DNA of 64,000 nucleotides from Rhodoferax sp. (GTDB lineage Bacteria > Pseudomonadota > Gammaproteobacteria > Burkholderiales > Burkholderiaceae_C): the NCBI RefSeq assembly GCF_018063565.1, contig NZ_JAGPBB010000003.1, positions 46,160 through 110,159 on the forward strand. Direction: 5' to 3'. Shown here one piece after another: positions 24,706-34,385 of the stretch. The notes under the pieces are model-generated. The model saw only the letters and a program-made list of their open reading frames with translations. It searched no databases and was not told the DNA's origin. Both the position numbers and the translations under genes were made by a program. Every line of letters starts with the position of its first letter. Position 1 is the stretch's first letter.

Positions 24706-26496
24706 ATGAGTTACATCGCCCCCCTGAAAGACATGCTGTTCAATATCAAGTACCTGGCCAATATCGATCAGGTTGCACAGTTGCCCGGCATGGAGGATGC
24801 TGGCTTTGACACTGCCCAGGCGGTGTTGGAGGAGGCCGCCAAATTCAATGAAGGTGTGCTCAGTCCACTCAACTGGATCGGTGACCAGCAGCCCACCTTC
24901 TGGAGCGATGGCGCAGTTACCGCCACGCCGGGGTTCAAAGATGCCTTCCGGCAATACACCGAAGCGGGCTGGCAGGGATTGCAACATCCGGTGGCGTTCG
25001 GTGGGCAGGGTTTGCCGAAGACCATTGGTTCTGCCGTGGGTGAAATGCAGAACTCTGCCAACATGAGTTTCGCTTTGTTGCCGCTGCTGACAGACGGGGC
25101 GATTGAGGCACTGCTGACGGCGGGGTCGACCGAACTCAATGCCGCCTACCTCGAAAAGTTGGTCAGTGGCCAGTGGACCGGCACCATGAACCTCACCGAG
25201 CCGCAAGCCGGCAGTGACCTGGCGGCCGTGCGCACGCGCGCCGAGCCGCAGGCTGACGGCACTTACAAAATAGCCGGCACCAAGATTTTCATCACTTGGG
25301 GCGAGCACGACATGGCCGAGAACATCGTGCATTTGGTGCTGGCCCGCGTGGTGGGTGCCCCTGAGGGAGTGAAAGGCATCAGCCTGTTTGTGGTGCCCAA
25401 ATTTATGGTCAACGCCGGCGGTGCCATAGGCGCGCGCAACGACGTGCACTGTGTCAGCATCGAGCACAAGATGGGTATCAAGGCGAGTCCCACCTGCGTG
25501 CTGCAATTTGGTGACCACGGTGGCGCGGTCGGCTACCTGGTCGGTCAGGAAAACCGTGGTCTCGAGTACATGTTCATCATGATGAACGCTGCACGCTATG
25601 GTGTCGGCGTTCAGGGTATCGCGATTGCCCAGATGGCCTATCAGAAAGCAGTGGCGTTTGCCAAAGATCGGGTGCAGAGCCGTCCCGTAGATGGATCTCT
25701 GAAGGTGGCCGGTCCGATCATTCACCATCCGGATGTCAAACGTATGCTGATGACGATGCGTGCCTACACCGAGGGTTGTCGTGCGCTGGCCAGCGTGGCG
25801 GCTGCGGCATACGATGCGGCGCATCACTGTTCAGACGCTGAAATCCGCAAAGAGAATGAAACCTTCTATGAGTTCATGGTGCCCCTGATCAAAGGCTACA
25901 GCACCGAGATGAGTCTGGAGGTCACCAGCCTGGGGGTGCAGGTGCATGGTGGTATGGGTTTTATCGAGGAAACCGGTTGCGCCCAGTATTACCGCGATGC
26001 CAAGATCCTGACCATCTATGAAGGCACGACGGCCATCCAGGCCAACGACCTGGTGGGTCGGAAGACCTCTCGCGATGGGGGGCAAACCGCCAAGGCACTG
26101 GCGGTGCAGATTGAAACTACCGAAGCCGCCCTGGTGGCCAGTGGCAACGCTGACGCTCTGGTGATGGCCAAGCGACTGGCCGCAGCGCGACTGGCGTTTG
26201 TCGACGTGGTGAATTTCGTTGCGGGCAATACCAAGGCCCTGCCCAACGAAGTGTTCGCTGGCAGTGTGCCCTACCTGATGCTGGCCGGCAACCTGATGGC
26301 GGGCTGGCAAATGGGGCGAGCCATGCTGGTGGCACAAGAGACTATGGCGCGTGGCGAAGACGTGGCGTTTATGCAAGCCAAGATCACCACGGCGCGCTTC
26401 TATGCGGACCATATCCTGACCAAGGTGCCAGGTTTGCGCGACAGCATTGTGGATGGCGCCAGCTGTGTGACCGCGTTGGCGCTTGAGTCGTTCTGA
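24706..26496 (+). CDS. Acyl-CoA dehydrogenase, long C-terminal-domain type
   Basis: 596-residue FAD acyl-CoA dehydrogenase of the about 600-residue class with an additional C-terminal domain, to which DmdC-like enzymes belong. It introduces the alpha-beta double bond into an acyl-CoA and passes electrons to ETF. Motifs are GTMNLTEPQAGSDLAAVRT, the FAD-binding YKIAGTKIFITWGEHDM, CVSIEHKMGIKASPTC, GYLVGQENRGLEYMFIMMN, and GFIEETGCAQYYRDAKILTIYEGTTAIQANDLVGRK-type C-terminus. The acyl substrate cannot be told. AACTACCGGAGAAG precedes the ATG. Its position directly after etfBA fits a shared fatty or branched-chain acid oxidation role. Confidence 0.93.
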   Translation: MSYIAPLKDMLFNIKYLANIDQVAQLPGMEDAGFDTAQAVLEEAAKFNEGVLSPLNWIGDQQPTFWSDGAVTATPGFKDAFRQYTEAGWQGLQHPVAFGGQGLPKTIGSAVGEMQNSANMSFALLPLLTDGAIEALLTAGSTELNAAYLEKLVSGQWTGTMNLTEPQAGSDLAAVRTRAEPQADGTYKIAGTKIFITWGEHDMAENIVHLVLARVVGAPEGVKGISLFVVPKFMVNAGGAIGARNDVHCVSIEHKMGIKASPTCVLQFGDHGGAVGYLVGQENRGLEYMFIMMNAARYGVGVQGIAIAQMAYQKAVAFAKDRVQSRPVDGSLKVAGPIIHHPDVKRMLMTMRAYTEGCRALASVAAAAYDAAHHCSDAEIRKENETFYEFMVPLIKGYSTEMSLEVTSLGVQVHGGMGFIEETGCAQYYRDAKILTIYEGTTAIQANDLVGRKTSRDGGQTAKALAVQIETTEAALVASGNADALVMAKRLAAARLAFVDVVNFVAGNTKALPNEVFAGSVPYLMLAGNLMAGWQMGRAMLVAQETMARGEDVAFMQAKITTARFYADHILTKVPGLRDSIVDGASCVTALALESF

Positions 26497-26507
26497 GTTC
26501 ACGCCGC

Positions 26508-27884
26508 TTGGGCAACACCCGGCCCAGCCTGAGCAAGGTGACCCTGCCGCTGGTCGGGGAATTTCTGCTGGGTATCAGCGTGGCGATGACGGGTCTATAC
26601 CTGGCATCGCATACCTCGGATGCAGCCGCCAGCACGTTTGGCCTGACCCAACAAGTGCTCGAAACCCTGTTTGTGGTGTTTCGTGTGTTGGCAATTGGCA
26701 CGGGTATCCTGGTCACACAGCGCCTGGGGGGCGGCCAGCCTGATCAAGCGCGTGAAATAGCCTTTGCCGCCGTGGGTGCCAGCACTTGGGCGGGTCTGGC
26801 GGTTGCTTCCTGGTTGCTGCTGGGTGACCAGTTGACGCTGGATATTCTCAATGCCCCGGTTGAGTTGAGGCCACAGGCGTCACTCTATATGGCTTTGCTG
26901 GCACCCAGCATGGTGCTCGAAGCCTGCAATCTGTGCATGGCCGCGGTGTTGCGGGCGCATTTGTATGTACGCGAGTCGTTGTGGATCATGCTGGCCATGC
27001 ATGGCAGTCACCTGTTGCTGGCATTTTTGTTCATGCGTGGCTGGGGTGCTTGGGCGGGCTGGGGGCTCAACGGTTATGCCGTCGCCTGGATGATCAGCCG
27101 TAGCATCGGCCTGAGTCTGCACATCTGGCTGTGGCGTTCACGAATGGGGTTTCGCCCCACCTGGCACCATGGCTGGCGTGTATCGGGCAGCAAACTGTGG
27201 CCAATTTTGCACATTGGTCTACCGGGAGCCGCACACGAGTTGATGTATCGGATGGCCTTTCTGGTGTCATTGTCGGCCACGGCTCGCCTTGGGGTATCCG
27301 CGCTGGCGACCCATTCGTACACGCTGCAAACGCTCAAGTACGTGGCCCTGATCAGCATCGCGCTGGGCTGGGCCTGTGAAATCATGGTCGGCCGTCTGGT
27401 GGGGGCCGGGCGTCTGCGTGAAGCCGACCGCATGGTCCGCAAGGCGGTGCGCAACGGCTTGCTGGCGTCGGGTGCACTGGTGATTTTCGCGGCATTGGTG
27501 GCTCCCTGGTGGATGCAGATCTTTACCCGTGATGTGGTGATCATCGAAACGGCGCAAACCCTGCTTTGGCTGTCGGTGATGCTGGAGCTGGGGCGGGTTT
27601 TCAACCTGGTGCTGGTGGGTGCGCTTCGGGCGACCGGTGACGTGCACTTTCCGGTGCTGGCAGGATCTGCGTCGATCGTGCTCTTTCTTGGCGTGGGTTC
27701 CTATTTGCTGGGGCGCACGTTTGGCCTGCCCGGAATCTGGATGGCATATGTGCTGGATGAGTGTGTGAGGGGTGCCTTGATGTGGTGGCGCTGGCGGCGT
27801 CAAGCCTGGCTGCCATATGCCAAACTGATCCTGCGGCGCATGCGCAAGAGCCAATCGTCGCACACGCCTGCGACCCAGACTTAA
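26508..27884 (+). CDS. MATE-family efflux transporter
   Basis: 458 residues with about twelve membrane helices and MATE features: PLVGEFLLGISVAMTGLYLAS, STFGLTQQVLETLFVVFRVLAIGTGILVTQRLGGGQ near the N-terminus, and in the second half PGAAHELMYRMAFLVSLSATARLGVSALATHSYTLQ and ALGWACEIMVGRLVGAGRL. It is predicted to export cationic compounds or metabolites using a Na+ or H+ gradient; the substrate is unknown. No ATG start is available: TTG 26508 is annotated and GTG 26538 is a plausible alternative. It begins 11 bases after the acyl-CoA dehydrogenase stop. Confidence 0.88.
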   Translation: MGNTRPSLSKVTLPLVGEFLLGISVAMTGLYLASHTSDAAASTFGLTQQVLETLFVVFRVLAIGTGILVTQRLGGGQPDQAREIAFAAVGASTWAGLAVASWLLLGDQLTLDILNAPVELRPQASLYMALLAPSMVLEACNLCMAAVLRAHLYVRESLWIMLAMHGSHLLLAFLFMRGWGAWAGWGLNGYAVAWMISRSIGLSLHIWLWRSRMGFRPTWHHGWRVSGSKLWPILHIGLPGAAHELMYRMAFLVSLSATARLGVSALATHSYTLQTLKYVALISIALGWACEIMVGRLVGAGRLREADRMVRKAVRNGLLASGALVIFAALVAPWWMQIFTRDVVIIETAQTLLWLSVMLELGRVFNLVLVGALRATGDVHFPVLAGSASIVLFLGVGSYLLGRTFGLPGIWMAYVLDECVRGALMWWRWRRQAWLPYAKLILRRMRKSQSSHTPATQT

Positions 27885-27953
27885 GTAGCTTTCGGTTCTT
27901 TTGCCTTTGCGTGCTTGATTGGCAAGGTTCTCAGCTATCAATCATGGAGTATC

Positions 27954-29318
27954 TTAGGTTGGCCAGGTCGATCCCTGTTCCGGCACCTGCGCACGCCAAC
28001 CGAGTTCGCGCAGGATACGGCTGCGCAGGGTATCGGCGGGACCTGCTTCTCCGTGCACCACATATACCTGACTGGGTGCCCCTGGCATGGTGCGCAACCA
28101 GGCCAGCAATTGATTAGCGTCCGCGTGGGCCGAGGCCGACTGCATTTGCACCACCTCGGCATTGACTTCGACATCGCGCCCATGGATACGCACGGTTTTG
28201 GCACCGCTGGCCAGCGTGCCACCTCGGGTGCCAGGTGCCTGGTATCCGGTGAGGATGATCATGTTTCGGTGGTTGCTGGCGTAATGGGCCAGGTGGTGCA
28301 GCACGCGACCACCGGTGGCCATGCCGCTGGCCGACAGGATGACCATCGGGCCGTGGCGGCTGGCCAATGCGCGCGATTCATCGGTGCTGTTGATCATGGT
28401 GGCATGGTGGGTCAAGGCTCGGGTGTCTTGCTTGCTCAGGCGGTGTTCGCCCGGATGGCTTTCAAACAGGTGGGTCGTGTGGACCGCCATCGGGCTGTCC
28501 AAAAAGACGGGCAGCGAATTTGGCAACTCGCCCTTGACTTTCAACAGATGGATGGCGTGTAGCAGCGCTTGCGCCCGCCCGACGGCAAAAACCGGTACCA
28601 CTGCTACACCACCGCGCTTGGCGACACGATGCAGGGCAGGTGCCAACTCTGCCAACATGTCTTCGTGCGGATGGGTGCGGTCACCATACGTCGACTCAAT
28701 CAGGACCGTATCCGCTTGTGGCGCGTCTTCGGGTGGGCTCATGATCAGGTCATCTGGTCGCCCCAGATCCCCGGAGAACAAAATGCGTCGACCTGCCAGT
28801 TCCAGCAGCACACTGGCGGCACCCAGAATGTGCCCTGCGGCCGAAAAGCTGAACTTCCAACCAGGAATGGGTGTGAAACTCTTGCCAAATGCCACTGTCT
28901 TGATCAATGGCAAGGCGTCCAACGCGTCTTGCTGGGTGTACAGGGGCAGTGCGGGTGCGTGCTTGCTGAACTGGTGGCGATTGGCAAACTCAGCGTCTTC
29001 TTCCTGGATGTGGCCACTGTCAGGCAGCAGGATGCGGCAAAGGTCGCGCGTACCGGGCGTGGCGTAGACGTGGCCGGCAAAACCTTCTTTGACCAGAAGC
29101 GGCAAATACCCACTGTGATCCAGGTGGGCGTGGGTCAGTACCACCGCATCCAACTGGCCGGGGGCAATGCTCAAGGGCGTCCAATTGCGCTGGCGCAACT
29201 GTTTGTAGCCCTGAAACAGGCCGCAATCCACCAGCACGCTACGGTCCAGGTGTTTGACCAGGTACTTGGATCCGGTCACCGTGCCGGCGCCGCCCAAAAA
29301 TGTGATGCTGACGCCCAT
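27954..29318 (-). CDS. MBL-fold beta-CASP exonuclease-like protein
   Basis: 454-residue metallo-beta-lactamase protein of the CPSF/Ysh1-like group, predicted RNA-processing nuclease. Metal motifs are VVLTHAHLDHSGYLP, KFSFSAAGHILGAASVLLE and LFSGDLGRPDD. The beta-CASP region has TVLIESTYGDRTHP, GGVAVVPVFAVGRAQALL and ASGMATGGRVLHHL. The C-terminal RMMBL motif is SASAHADANQLLAWL. ATG 29318 has a strong AGGAGGAA upstream. It sits downstream of the dnaJ terminator on the same strand and is convergent with the MATE gene. Bacterial members lack defined roles. Confidence 0.92.
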   Translation of the reverse strand: MGVSITFLGGAGTVTGSKYLVKHLDRSVLVDCGLFQGYKQLRQRNWTPLSIAPGQLDAVVLTHAHLDHSGYLPLLVKEGFAGHVYATPGTRDLCRILLPDSGHIQEEDAEFANRHQFSKHAPALPLYTQQDALDALPLIKTVAFGKSFTPIPGWKFSFSAAGHILGAASVLLELAGRRILFSGDLGRPDDLIMSPPEDAPQADTVLIESTYGDRTHPHEDMLAELAPALHRVAKRGGVAVVPVFAVGRAQALLHAIHLLKVKGELPNSLPVFLDSPMAVHTTHLFESHPGEHRLSKQDTRALTHHATMINSTDESRALASRHGPMVILSASGMATGGRVLHHLAHYASNHRNMIILTGYQAPGTRGGTLASGAKTVRIHGRDVEVNAEVVQMQSASAHADANQLLAWLRTMPGAPSQVYVVHGEAGPADTLRSRILRELGWRAQVPEQGSTWPT

Positions 29319-29338
29319 GGGTTTCCTCCTGAGTTGCA

Positions 29339-29375
29339 AAGAAAATGCCGCGCAATCCGAAGATTATTGCGCGGC
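29339..29375 (-). terminator. Terminator of the grpE-dnaK-dnaJ operon
   Basis: On the minus strand GCCGCGCAAT (29366-29375) and ATTGCGCGGC (29347-29356) form a perfect 10-bp stem with a 9-base loop, followed by ATTTTCTTT. It begins 41 bases past the dnaJ stop. Confidence 0.88.
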
Positions 29376-29415
29376 CCATGGGGCGCGACGCTGAGGCTCG
29401 CGCAGAAAAGTGAGG

Positions 29416-30552
29416 TTAACTGAAAAAACTCTTGAGTCGATCGGTCCAACTGTCACCGGTCGGAGAGTGTTTGGCACCGCCCTTTTTCAGCGATTCGTCA
29501 AGTTCACGCAACAGCTTGCGCTGGTGCTCCGTCAGCTTGACCGGCGTCTCAATCAGGATATGGCAGTACAAATCGCCGGGGTAACTGGAGCGAACACCCT
29601 TGATGCCCTTGCCACGCAGCCTGAACTGCTTGCCGGTTTGGGTACCTTCCGGGATATCGATGGCTGCTTTGCCGGCCAGCGTCGGCACATCGATCTCACC
29701 ACCGAGGGTCGCGGTAATGATGCTGATCGGCACCGAGCAATGCAGATCATCGCCATCGCGCTCAAAAATGTCGTGTTTTTTGAGGCGAATTTCAATGTAC
29801 AGGTCACCCGGTGGGCCGCCGTTGGTGCCCGGCTCGCCGTTGCCCGCGCTGCGAATGCGCATGCCGCCGTCGATGCCGGCCGGAATCTTGACTTCCAGTG
29901 TCTTTTGTTTCTTGATCTTGCCCTGACCGTGGCAGGCCGGGCAGGGCTCTGGTATGACCTTGCCTGTGCCACGGCAGGTGGGGCAAGTCTGCTGCACACT
30001 GAAAAATCCTTGGCGCATCTGCACCGACCCGCTGCCACCGCAGGTGCCGCACGACTTGACCTGGGTGCCCGGCTTGGCACCGCTGCCGTGACAGGTGTCG
30101 CAGTTGTCCCAGCTGGGGATGCGAATTTGCGCGTCCTTGCCTGCTGCGGCTTCTTCGAGGGTGACCTCCATGGCGTAGCTCAGGTCGCTCCCCCGGTAAA
30201 CCTGACGGCCACCACCGGCGCGCCCACGTTGCTGGCCAAACATGTCGCCAAAAATGTCGCCAAAGGCTTCAGCAAAACCACCGTAGGCTTCGGCACCACC
30301 GGGTCCACCGCGCATGTTCGGGTCAACGCCGGCAAAGCCATGCTGGTCGTAAGCCGCGCGTTTCTGCGGGTCGGAGAGCATCTCGTACGCCTCTTTGCAC
30401 TCCTTGAACTTTTCTTCGGCTGCCTTGGCCGCATCACCCTGATTGCGGTCGGGGTGATGCTTCATCGCATGTTTGCGATATGCCTTTTTGATTTCGTCTT
30501 CAGAGGCGTTTTTGGGTACGCCCAAAACCTCGTAGTAATCTCGTTTAGCCAT
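29416..30552 (-). CDS. dnaJ: Chaperone DnaJ (Hsp40)
   Basis: 378-residue co-chaperone that delivers substrates to DnaK and stimulates its ATPase. The J domain has the HPD motif ([14 protein letters not shown]), followed by the Gly-rich linker ([11 protein letters not shown]). Four CxxCxGxG zinc repeats follow ([42 protein letters not shown]). The C-terminal substrate domain includes [22 protein letters not shown]. It is the last gene of the operon, 103 bases after dnaK, with a GC-rich hairpin between them. Confidence 0.98.
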   Translation of the reverse strand: MAKRDYYEVLGVPKNASEDEIKKAYRKHAMKHHPDRNQGDAAKAAEEKFKECKEAYEMLSDPQKRAAYDQHGFAGVDPNMRGGPGGAEAYGGFAEAFGDIFGDMFGQQRGRAGGGRQVYRGSDLSYAMEVTLEEAAAGKDAQIRIPSWDNCDTCHGSGAKPGTQVKSCGTCGGSGSVQMRQGFFSVQQTCPTCRGTGKVIPEPCPACHGQGKIKKQKTLEVKIPAGIDGGMRIRSAGNGEPGTNGGPPGDLYIEIRLKKHDIFERDGDDLHCSVPISIITATLGGEIDVPTLAGKAAIDIPEGTQTGKQFRLRGKGIKGVRSSYPGDLYCHILIETPVKLTEHQRKLLRELDESLKKGGAKHSPTGDSWTDRLKSFFS

Positions 30553-30581
30553 GGTCTATTCGTGCCTGGTTGCAATACAAA

Positions 30582-30616
30582 CGCCGCGTTGACGGCACAA
30601 GGCGATCAACGCGGCG
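30582..30616 (-). other. GC-rich inverted repeat between dnaK and dnaJ
   Basis: CGCCGCGTTGA (30582-30592) and TCAACGCGGCG (30606-30616) are perfect 11-base arms with a 13-base loop. On the minus strand the stem is followed by TTTGTATTG. It could be an attenuator or an mRNA-stabilising/processing hairpin that lowers dnaJ relative to dnaK (inference). Confidence 0.6.
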
Positions 30617-30655
30617 CAAGTTGTTTGGGTCAACAACAGAAATCAAGTCCGCAAA

Positions 30656-32614
30656 TCAGGACTTCTTCACTTCTTTGACTTCAGCGTCAACCACATTGTC
30701 GTCCTGCGCGGCGCTGGCGCCTTGCGTTGCGGAATCTCCGGTTGCCTGGCCGCCCGCCGATGAGGCTTGTGCCGCTGCGCCTTCCTTGGCCTGCATATCT
30801 GCGTACATCTTTTCGCCGAGTTTCTGGCTCACGGTCATCAGCGCATTACTCTTCTCTTCAATAGCCGTCTTGTCGCTGCCTTTGAGGGCTTCTTCGAGGT
30901 CTTTCATGGCCGCCTCGATCTTTTCTTTTTCGCTGGCATCAATCTTGTCGCCGTACTCGGTCAGACTCTTTTTGACGCTGTGCATGCTGGCTTCGGCCTG
31001 GTTGCGGGCTTGCACCAGTTCGAGTTTTTTCTTGTCGTCGGCAGCGTTCAGTTCGGCGTCTTTCACCATCTGCTGAATTTCGGCTTCGCTCAGACCCGAA
31101 TTGGCCTTGATGGTGATCTTGTTTTCTTTACCGGTGCCCTTGTCTTTGGCACCCACGTGCAAAATGCCATTCGCGTCGATGTCAAACGACACTTCAATCT
31201 GCGGCAAGCCACGCGGTGCTGGCGGAATGCCTTCGAGGTTGAACTCGCCCAGCAGCTTGTTACCCGTGGCGATTTCGCGCTCGCCCTGGTAGACCTTGAT
31301 GGTCACCGCAGGCTGGTTGTCATCGGCAGTCGAGAAAGTTTGCGCAAACTTGGTCGGGATGGTGGTGTTCTTGGTGATCATTTTGGTCATCACACCACCC
31401 AACGTCTCGATGCCCAGCGACAGCGGCGTGACGTCAAGCAGCAAAACGTCCTTGCGGTCGCCGCTGAGCACTTGACCTTGAATGGCAGCACCCACGGCCA
31501 CAGCTTCATCAGGATTCACGTCTTTGCGTGGCTCTTTGCCAAACAGCTCTTTGACCTTTTCCTGTACCTTGGGCATGCGGGTCATGCCACCGACCAGAAT
31601 CACGTCATGGATGTCGCCCACGCTCACGCCCGCGTCCTTGATCGCGGTACGGCAGGGCGCAATGGTGCGCTCAACCAGCTCTTCCACCAATGCCTCAAGC
31701 TTGGCACGACTGAGCTTGATGTTCAGGTGCTTCGGGCCGGACGCGTCAGCGGTCACATAGGGCAGATTGATGTCGGTTTGCGAACTGCTGGAGAGTTCAA
31801 TCTTGGCTTTTTCGGCGGCTTCTTTCAGGCGCTGCAAGGCCAGCACGTCTTTGCCCAGGTCAACGCCTTGCTCTTTCTTGAACTCGGCAATGATGAAGTC
31901 GATGATGCGCTGGTCAAAGTCCTCGCCACCCAAAAAGGTGTCGCCATTGGTGGAGAGCACCTCAAACTGCTTTTCGCCATCCACATCGGCAATTTCAATG
32001 ATCGAGATATCAAACGTGCCACCGCCGAGGTCGTACACCGCAATCTTGCGATCCCCTTTTTCGTTCTTGTCCAGGCCAAAGGCCAGCGCCGCAGCAGTTG
32101 GCTCATTGATGATGCGTTTGACGTCCAGCCCGGCGATGCGTCCGGCGTCTTTGGTGGCCTGGCGTTGCGCATCATTAAAGTAAGCGGGCACGGTGATCAC
32201 CGCCTCGGTCACCGCTTCGCCCAGGTAATCTTCCGCAGTTTTCTTCATCTTGCGCAGCACGTCGGCGCTGATCTGCTGTGGCGCCATGCGGTTGCCGCGC
32301 ACTTCCACCCAGGCGTCGCCGTTGTCGGCCGCGGCAATTTTGTAGGGCATCAGGTCGATGTCTTTTTGTACTTCTTTTTCAGTGAACTTGCGGCCAATCA
32401 GCCGCTTGACGGCGTACAAAGTGTTTTTCGGGTTGGTGACCGCCTGACGCTTGGCAGAAGCACCCACCAACACTTCGCCATCTTCTTGGTAGGCAATGAT
32501 GGACGGTGTGGTGCGTGCACCTTCAGCGTTTTCAATGACCTTGGGGGTGTTTCCTTCCATGATGGCCACGCAGCTGTTGGTGGTGCCCAGATCGATGCCA
32601 ATGATTCTTCCCAT
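30656..32614 (-). CDS. dnaK: Chaperone DnaK (Hsp70)
   Basis: 652-residue Hsp70. The ATPase domain starts [20 protein letters not shown] and has [53 protein letters not shown] and [19 protein letters not shown]. The substrate domain ([17 protein letters not shown]) and a C-terminal lid with a long Ala/Ser/Gly-rich linker ending [13 protein letters not shown] follow. It prevents aggregation and folds proteins with DnaJ and GrpE. TTAGGAG precedes the ATG. A separate sigma-32-like promoter lies just upstream. Confidence 0.99.
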   Translation of the reverse strand: MGRIIGIDLGTTNSCVAIMEGNTPKVIENAEGARTTPSIIAYQEDGEVLVGASAKRQAVTNPKNTLYAVKRLIGRKFTEKEVQKDIDLMPYKIAAADNGDAWVEVRGNRMAPQQISADVLRKMKKTAEDYLGEAVTEAVITVPAYFNDAQRQATKDAGRIAGLDVKRIINEPTAAALAFGLDKNEKGDRKIAVYDLGGGTFDISIIEIADVDGEKQFEVLSTNGDTFLGGEDFDQRIIDFIIAEFKKEQGVDLGKDVLALQRLKEAAEKAKIELSSSSQTDINLPYVTADASGPKHLNIKLSRAKLEALVEELVERTIAPCRTAIKDAGVSVGDIHDVILVGGMTRMPKVQEKVKELFGKEPRKDVNPDEAVAVGAAIQGQVLSGDRKDVLLLDVTPLSLGIETLGGVMTKMITKNTTIPTKFAQTFSTADDNQPAVTIKVYQGEREIATGNKLLGEFNLEGIPPAPRGLPQIEVSFDIDANGILHVGAKDKGTGKENKITIKANSGLSEAEIQQMVKDAELNAADDKKKLELVQARNQAEASMHSVKKSLTEYGDKIDASEKEKIEAAMKDLEEALKGSDKTAIEEKSNALMTVSQKLGEKMYADMQAKEGAAAQASSAGGQATGDSATQGASAAQDDNVVDAEVKEVKKS

Positions 32615-32643
32615 GATGAACTCCTAAATTTCAGATGTGTATA

Positions 32644-32671
32644 ACGTGTGGATGACTTGCCGCATTTCAAG
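32644..32671 (-). promoter_or_regulatory. Sigma-32-like heat-shock promoter for dnaK
   Basis: On the minus strand a perfect CTTGAAA -35 (32665-32671) is followed after 13 bases by CCACACGT (32644-32651), a partial match to CCCCATNT. It lies in the 70-base grpE-dnaK gap, partly preceding the grpE stop-distal region, with an expected leader of about 25 bases. Confidence 0.6.
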
Positions 32672-32684
32672 CGGATTGCGGAAC

Positions 32685-33272
32685 TTACTTTGGCGCCGAG
32701 ACGGTCACCAACGCGGGCCGCAGCACGCGTTCGGAAATCAGGTAGCCTTTCTGCAAAACTGTCACCACGGTATTGCTTTCCTGGTCCGAGGGCACAACAC
32801 TGATCGCCTGATGCAGATGCGGATCGAACCGGGTTGCGGCTGTCGGGTTGATGGCAATCACCTTGTTGCGTTCCAGTGCTGACAGCAATTGGCGCAGGGT
32901 GGCCTGGGCACCTTCACGGATGGTATCCAGGCTGGCATCCTTGACGGTTAACCCAGCTTCCAGGCTGTCGATAACCGGTAGCAGGCTGTCAGCAAAACTC
33001 TCCAGCGCAAACTTGCGGGCTTTCGAGACGTCTTCTTCGGCACGGCGACGAACATTTTCGGTGTCCGCTTTGGCGCGCAAAAACTGATCCGCCAGATCTG
33101 CGCTCTTGGCCTGCAATTCAGCGAGTTCCGCCTGGCACTTCTCCAGAGCCTGGGTCTCATAGCTGGCCAGCGCATCAGCAATGTTCTGTGCGTCTTGCGG
33201 CGCAGGTGCGCCAGCTGGCACGGCGCTGGTACTGGCCTCGTTCTGGGAGGCGGGTGATTTCGGGTCGGTCAT
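32685..33272 (-). CDS. grpE: Nucleotide exchange factor GrpE
   Basis: 195 residues. A long N-terminal coiled coil ([44 protein letters not shown]) is followed by the beta domain ([51 protein letters not shown]). It releases ADP from DnaK. ATG 33272 starts the family-like [13 protein letters not shown]; an upstream in-frame start at 33320 would overlap the promoter. It is the first gene of the heat-shock operon. No CIRCE element for HrcA is visible upstream. Confidence 0.97.
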   Translation of the reverse strand: MTDPKSPASQNEASTSAVPAGAPAPQDAQNIADALASYETQALEKCQAELAELQAKSADLADQFLRAKADTENVRRRAEEDVSKARKFALESFADSLLPVIDSLEAGLTVKDASLDTIREGAQATLRQLLSALERNKVIAINPTAATRFDPHLHQAISVVPSDQESNTVVTVLQKGYLISERVLRPALVTVSAPK

Positions 33273-33303
33273 TCGGTGGGTATTTAAAGACAAAGATGAC
33301 TTG

Positions 33304-33331
33304 ACTTGGAGGCGCGACAAGCCATTTCAAG
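33304..33331 (-). promoter_or_regulatory. Sigma-32-like heat-shock promoter for the grpE operon
   Basis: On the minus strand a perfect CTTGAAA (33325-33331), a 13-base spacer and CTCCAAGT (33304-33311; consensus CCCCATNT). Start would be near 33297, about 25 bases before the grpE ATG. Same architecture as the dnaK site. Confidence 0.62.
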
Positions 33332-33413
33332 ACCCTTCGTCACATTTTTCACGACTGCGGCGGCGGCGTGCCCCCCCCGGCGAAACACCAGGGCCTGAGG
33401 CCAAAGTTCGCGG

Positions 33414-33764
33414 TCAGCGAACGGCAAGTAACTCGACGTCAAATTTCAGAGTGGCGTTGGGTGGTATGACCCCACCTGCACCGCGCGCACCGTAACCCAA
33501 AGCGGCGGGAATAATCAGCGTGCGAGCCCCACCCACACGCATACCCTCGACACCCTCATCCCAACCCTTGATCACCATGCCAGCACCTAAATGGAACACA
33601 AACGGGCTCTGGCGGTCCTTACTGGAGTCAAACTTGCTGCCCTGCACACCATCCTGGTACAGCCATCCGGTGTAATGCACCTTGACTTCCTTGCCATGGG
33701 TGGCCAGATCGCCCTCGCCAACAAGTGTGTCTTCGTAATTCAGTCCGGATTCAGTGGTCGTCAT
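33414..33764 (-). CDS. FKBP-type peptidyl-prolyl cis-trans isomerase
   Basis: 116-residue single-domain FKBP that isomerises Xaa-Pro bonds. Signatures are KEVKVHYTGWLYQDG, KFDSSKDRQSPFVFHLGAGMVIKGWDEGVEGMRVGG, RTLIIPAALGYG and VIPPNATLKFDVELL. No signal peptide is seen, so it is cytosolic. It lies upstream of grpE on the same strand, with the heat-shock promoter between; co-regulation is possible but not shown. Confidence 0.95.
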   Translation of the reverse strand: MTTTESGLNYEDTLVGEGDLATHGKEVKVHYTGWLYQDGVQGSKFDSSKDRQSPFVFHLGAGMVIKGWDEGVEGMRVGGARTLIIPAALGYGARGAGGVIPPNATLKFDVELLAVR

Positions 33765-33820
33765 GATTCAGGTATCGCTGGGTGATGAGATGGAATTCAA
33801 GTAGGTCGGTGAGTGCCGGT

Positions 33821-34132
33821 TCAGGCCGTTTTTTTGGCCTGATTGGCAACCCATTTGGTGGCAAAAGCAGAGAGGTCACCCATGCGCTTGAGCAGGTCGG
33901 CGCCACTGGGCGTCACCAGGTAACCCTTGTTGCCATGGGTAATCAGTTCCGCTTCGCGCAACTCCTTGATCCGGGTGTTGAGCGTATTGGGGGTTATGCC
34001 GCCCACACTGTCCTGCAAATGGCGAAAGGTCTGCGGGTGGCCATCACGTAAGGCCCACAAAACACGAATGGCATAACGTGATTCGAGCAAACTCAGCAAT
34101 TGACCAATGGCGGCATTTTCTTTTGAACTCAT
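33821..34132 (-). CDS. HxlR-family winged-helix transcriptional regulator
   Basis: 103-residue DNA-binding protein. The HxlR-type helix-turn-helix reads RYAIRVLWALRDGHPQTFRHLQDSVGGITPNTLNTRIKELREAELI, followed by the wing THGNKGYLVTPSGADLL. HxlR regulators act as dimers and often respond to reactive electrophiles or redox; no conserved sensing Cys is visible here. ATG 34132 follows AAGGAGAT. The target may be the FKBP gene downstream, its own promoter or the divergent comFB gene. Confidence 0.85.
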   Translation of the reverse strand: MSSKENAAIGQLLSLLESRYAIRVLWALRDGHPQTFRHLQDSVGGITPNTLNTRIKELREAELITHGNKGYLVTPSGADLLKRMGDLSAFATKWVANQAKKTA

Positions 34133-34229
34133 AGGGCAAATCTCCTTGGGGTGTGGGTGGTCAGGCATCAGGCAGCTGCTACGCGCCATGGACAGCAGAG
34201 TCAGCGCAACAACTTCAAATCAATTTTTG

Positions 34230-34302
34230 TGAACTATATCTCAAAATGATACTATGCTACATGTTTTGTAGCTATTTAGTCAACAATAAGCGCCAGAAAT
34301 TT
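34230..34302. promoter_or_regulatory. AT-rich divergent control region between hxlR-like gene and comFB, with a repeat copy
   Basis: The 253-base gap between the two genes is markedly AT-rich at 34211-34300. GCTACA (34256-34261) and TGTAGC (34267-34272) form an inverted repeat that could be a regulator site. The segment GTAGCTATTTAG...AATAAGCGCCAGAAATTT (34268-34302) resembles the dispersed repeat seen elsewhere in the window. Confidence 0.45.
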
Positions 34303-34385
34303 CGAAATGCAGGTCTTGCCACCGGGCTGATGAGCTGCTACCGTTGGCACCTCAATAACTCAGTACCGTGACCGACACGCCGGAT

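Noticed and set aside
24556-25827. 423-codon minus-strand open frame opposite the acyl-CoA dehydrogenase
   Set aside because: Shadow frame; also spans the etfA terminator.
30767-32644. 625-codon plus-strand open frame opposite dnaK
   Set aside because: Antisense shadow of dnaK, produced by its biased codon use; no plausible domain or ribosome site.
33273-33413. Possible CIRCE element for HrcA before grpE
   Set aside because: No TTAGCACTC-N9-GAGTGCTAA-like repeat is present; the region instead fits a sigma-32 promoter and contains a C8 run of no evident meaning.
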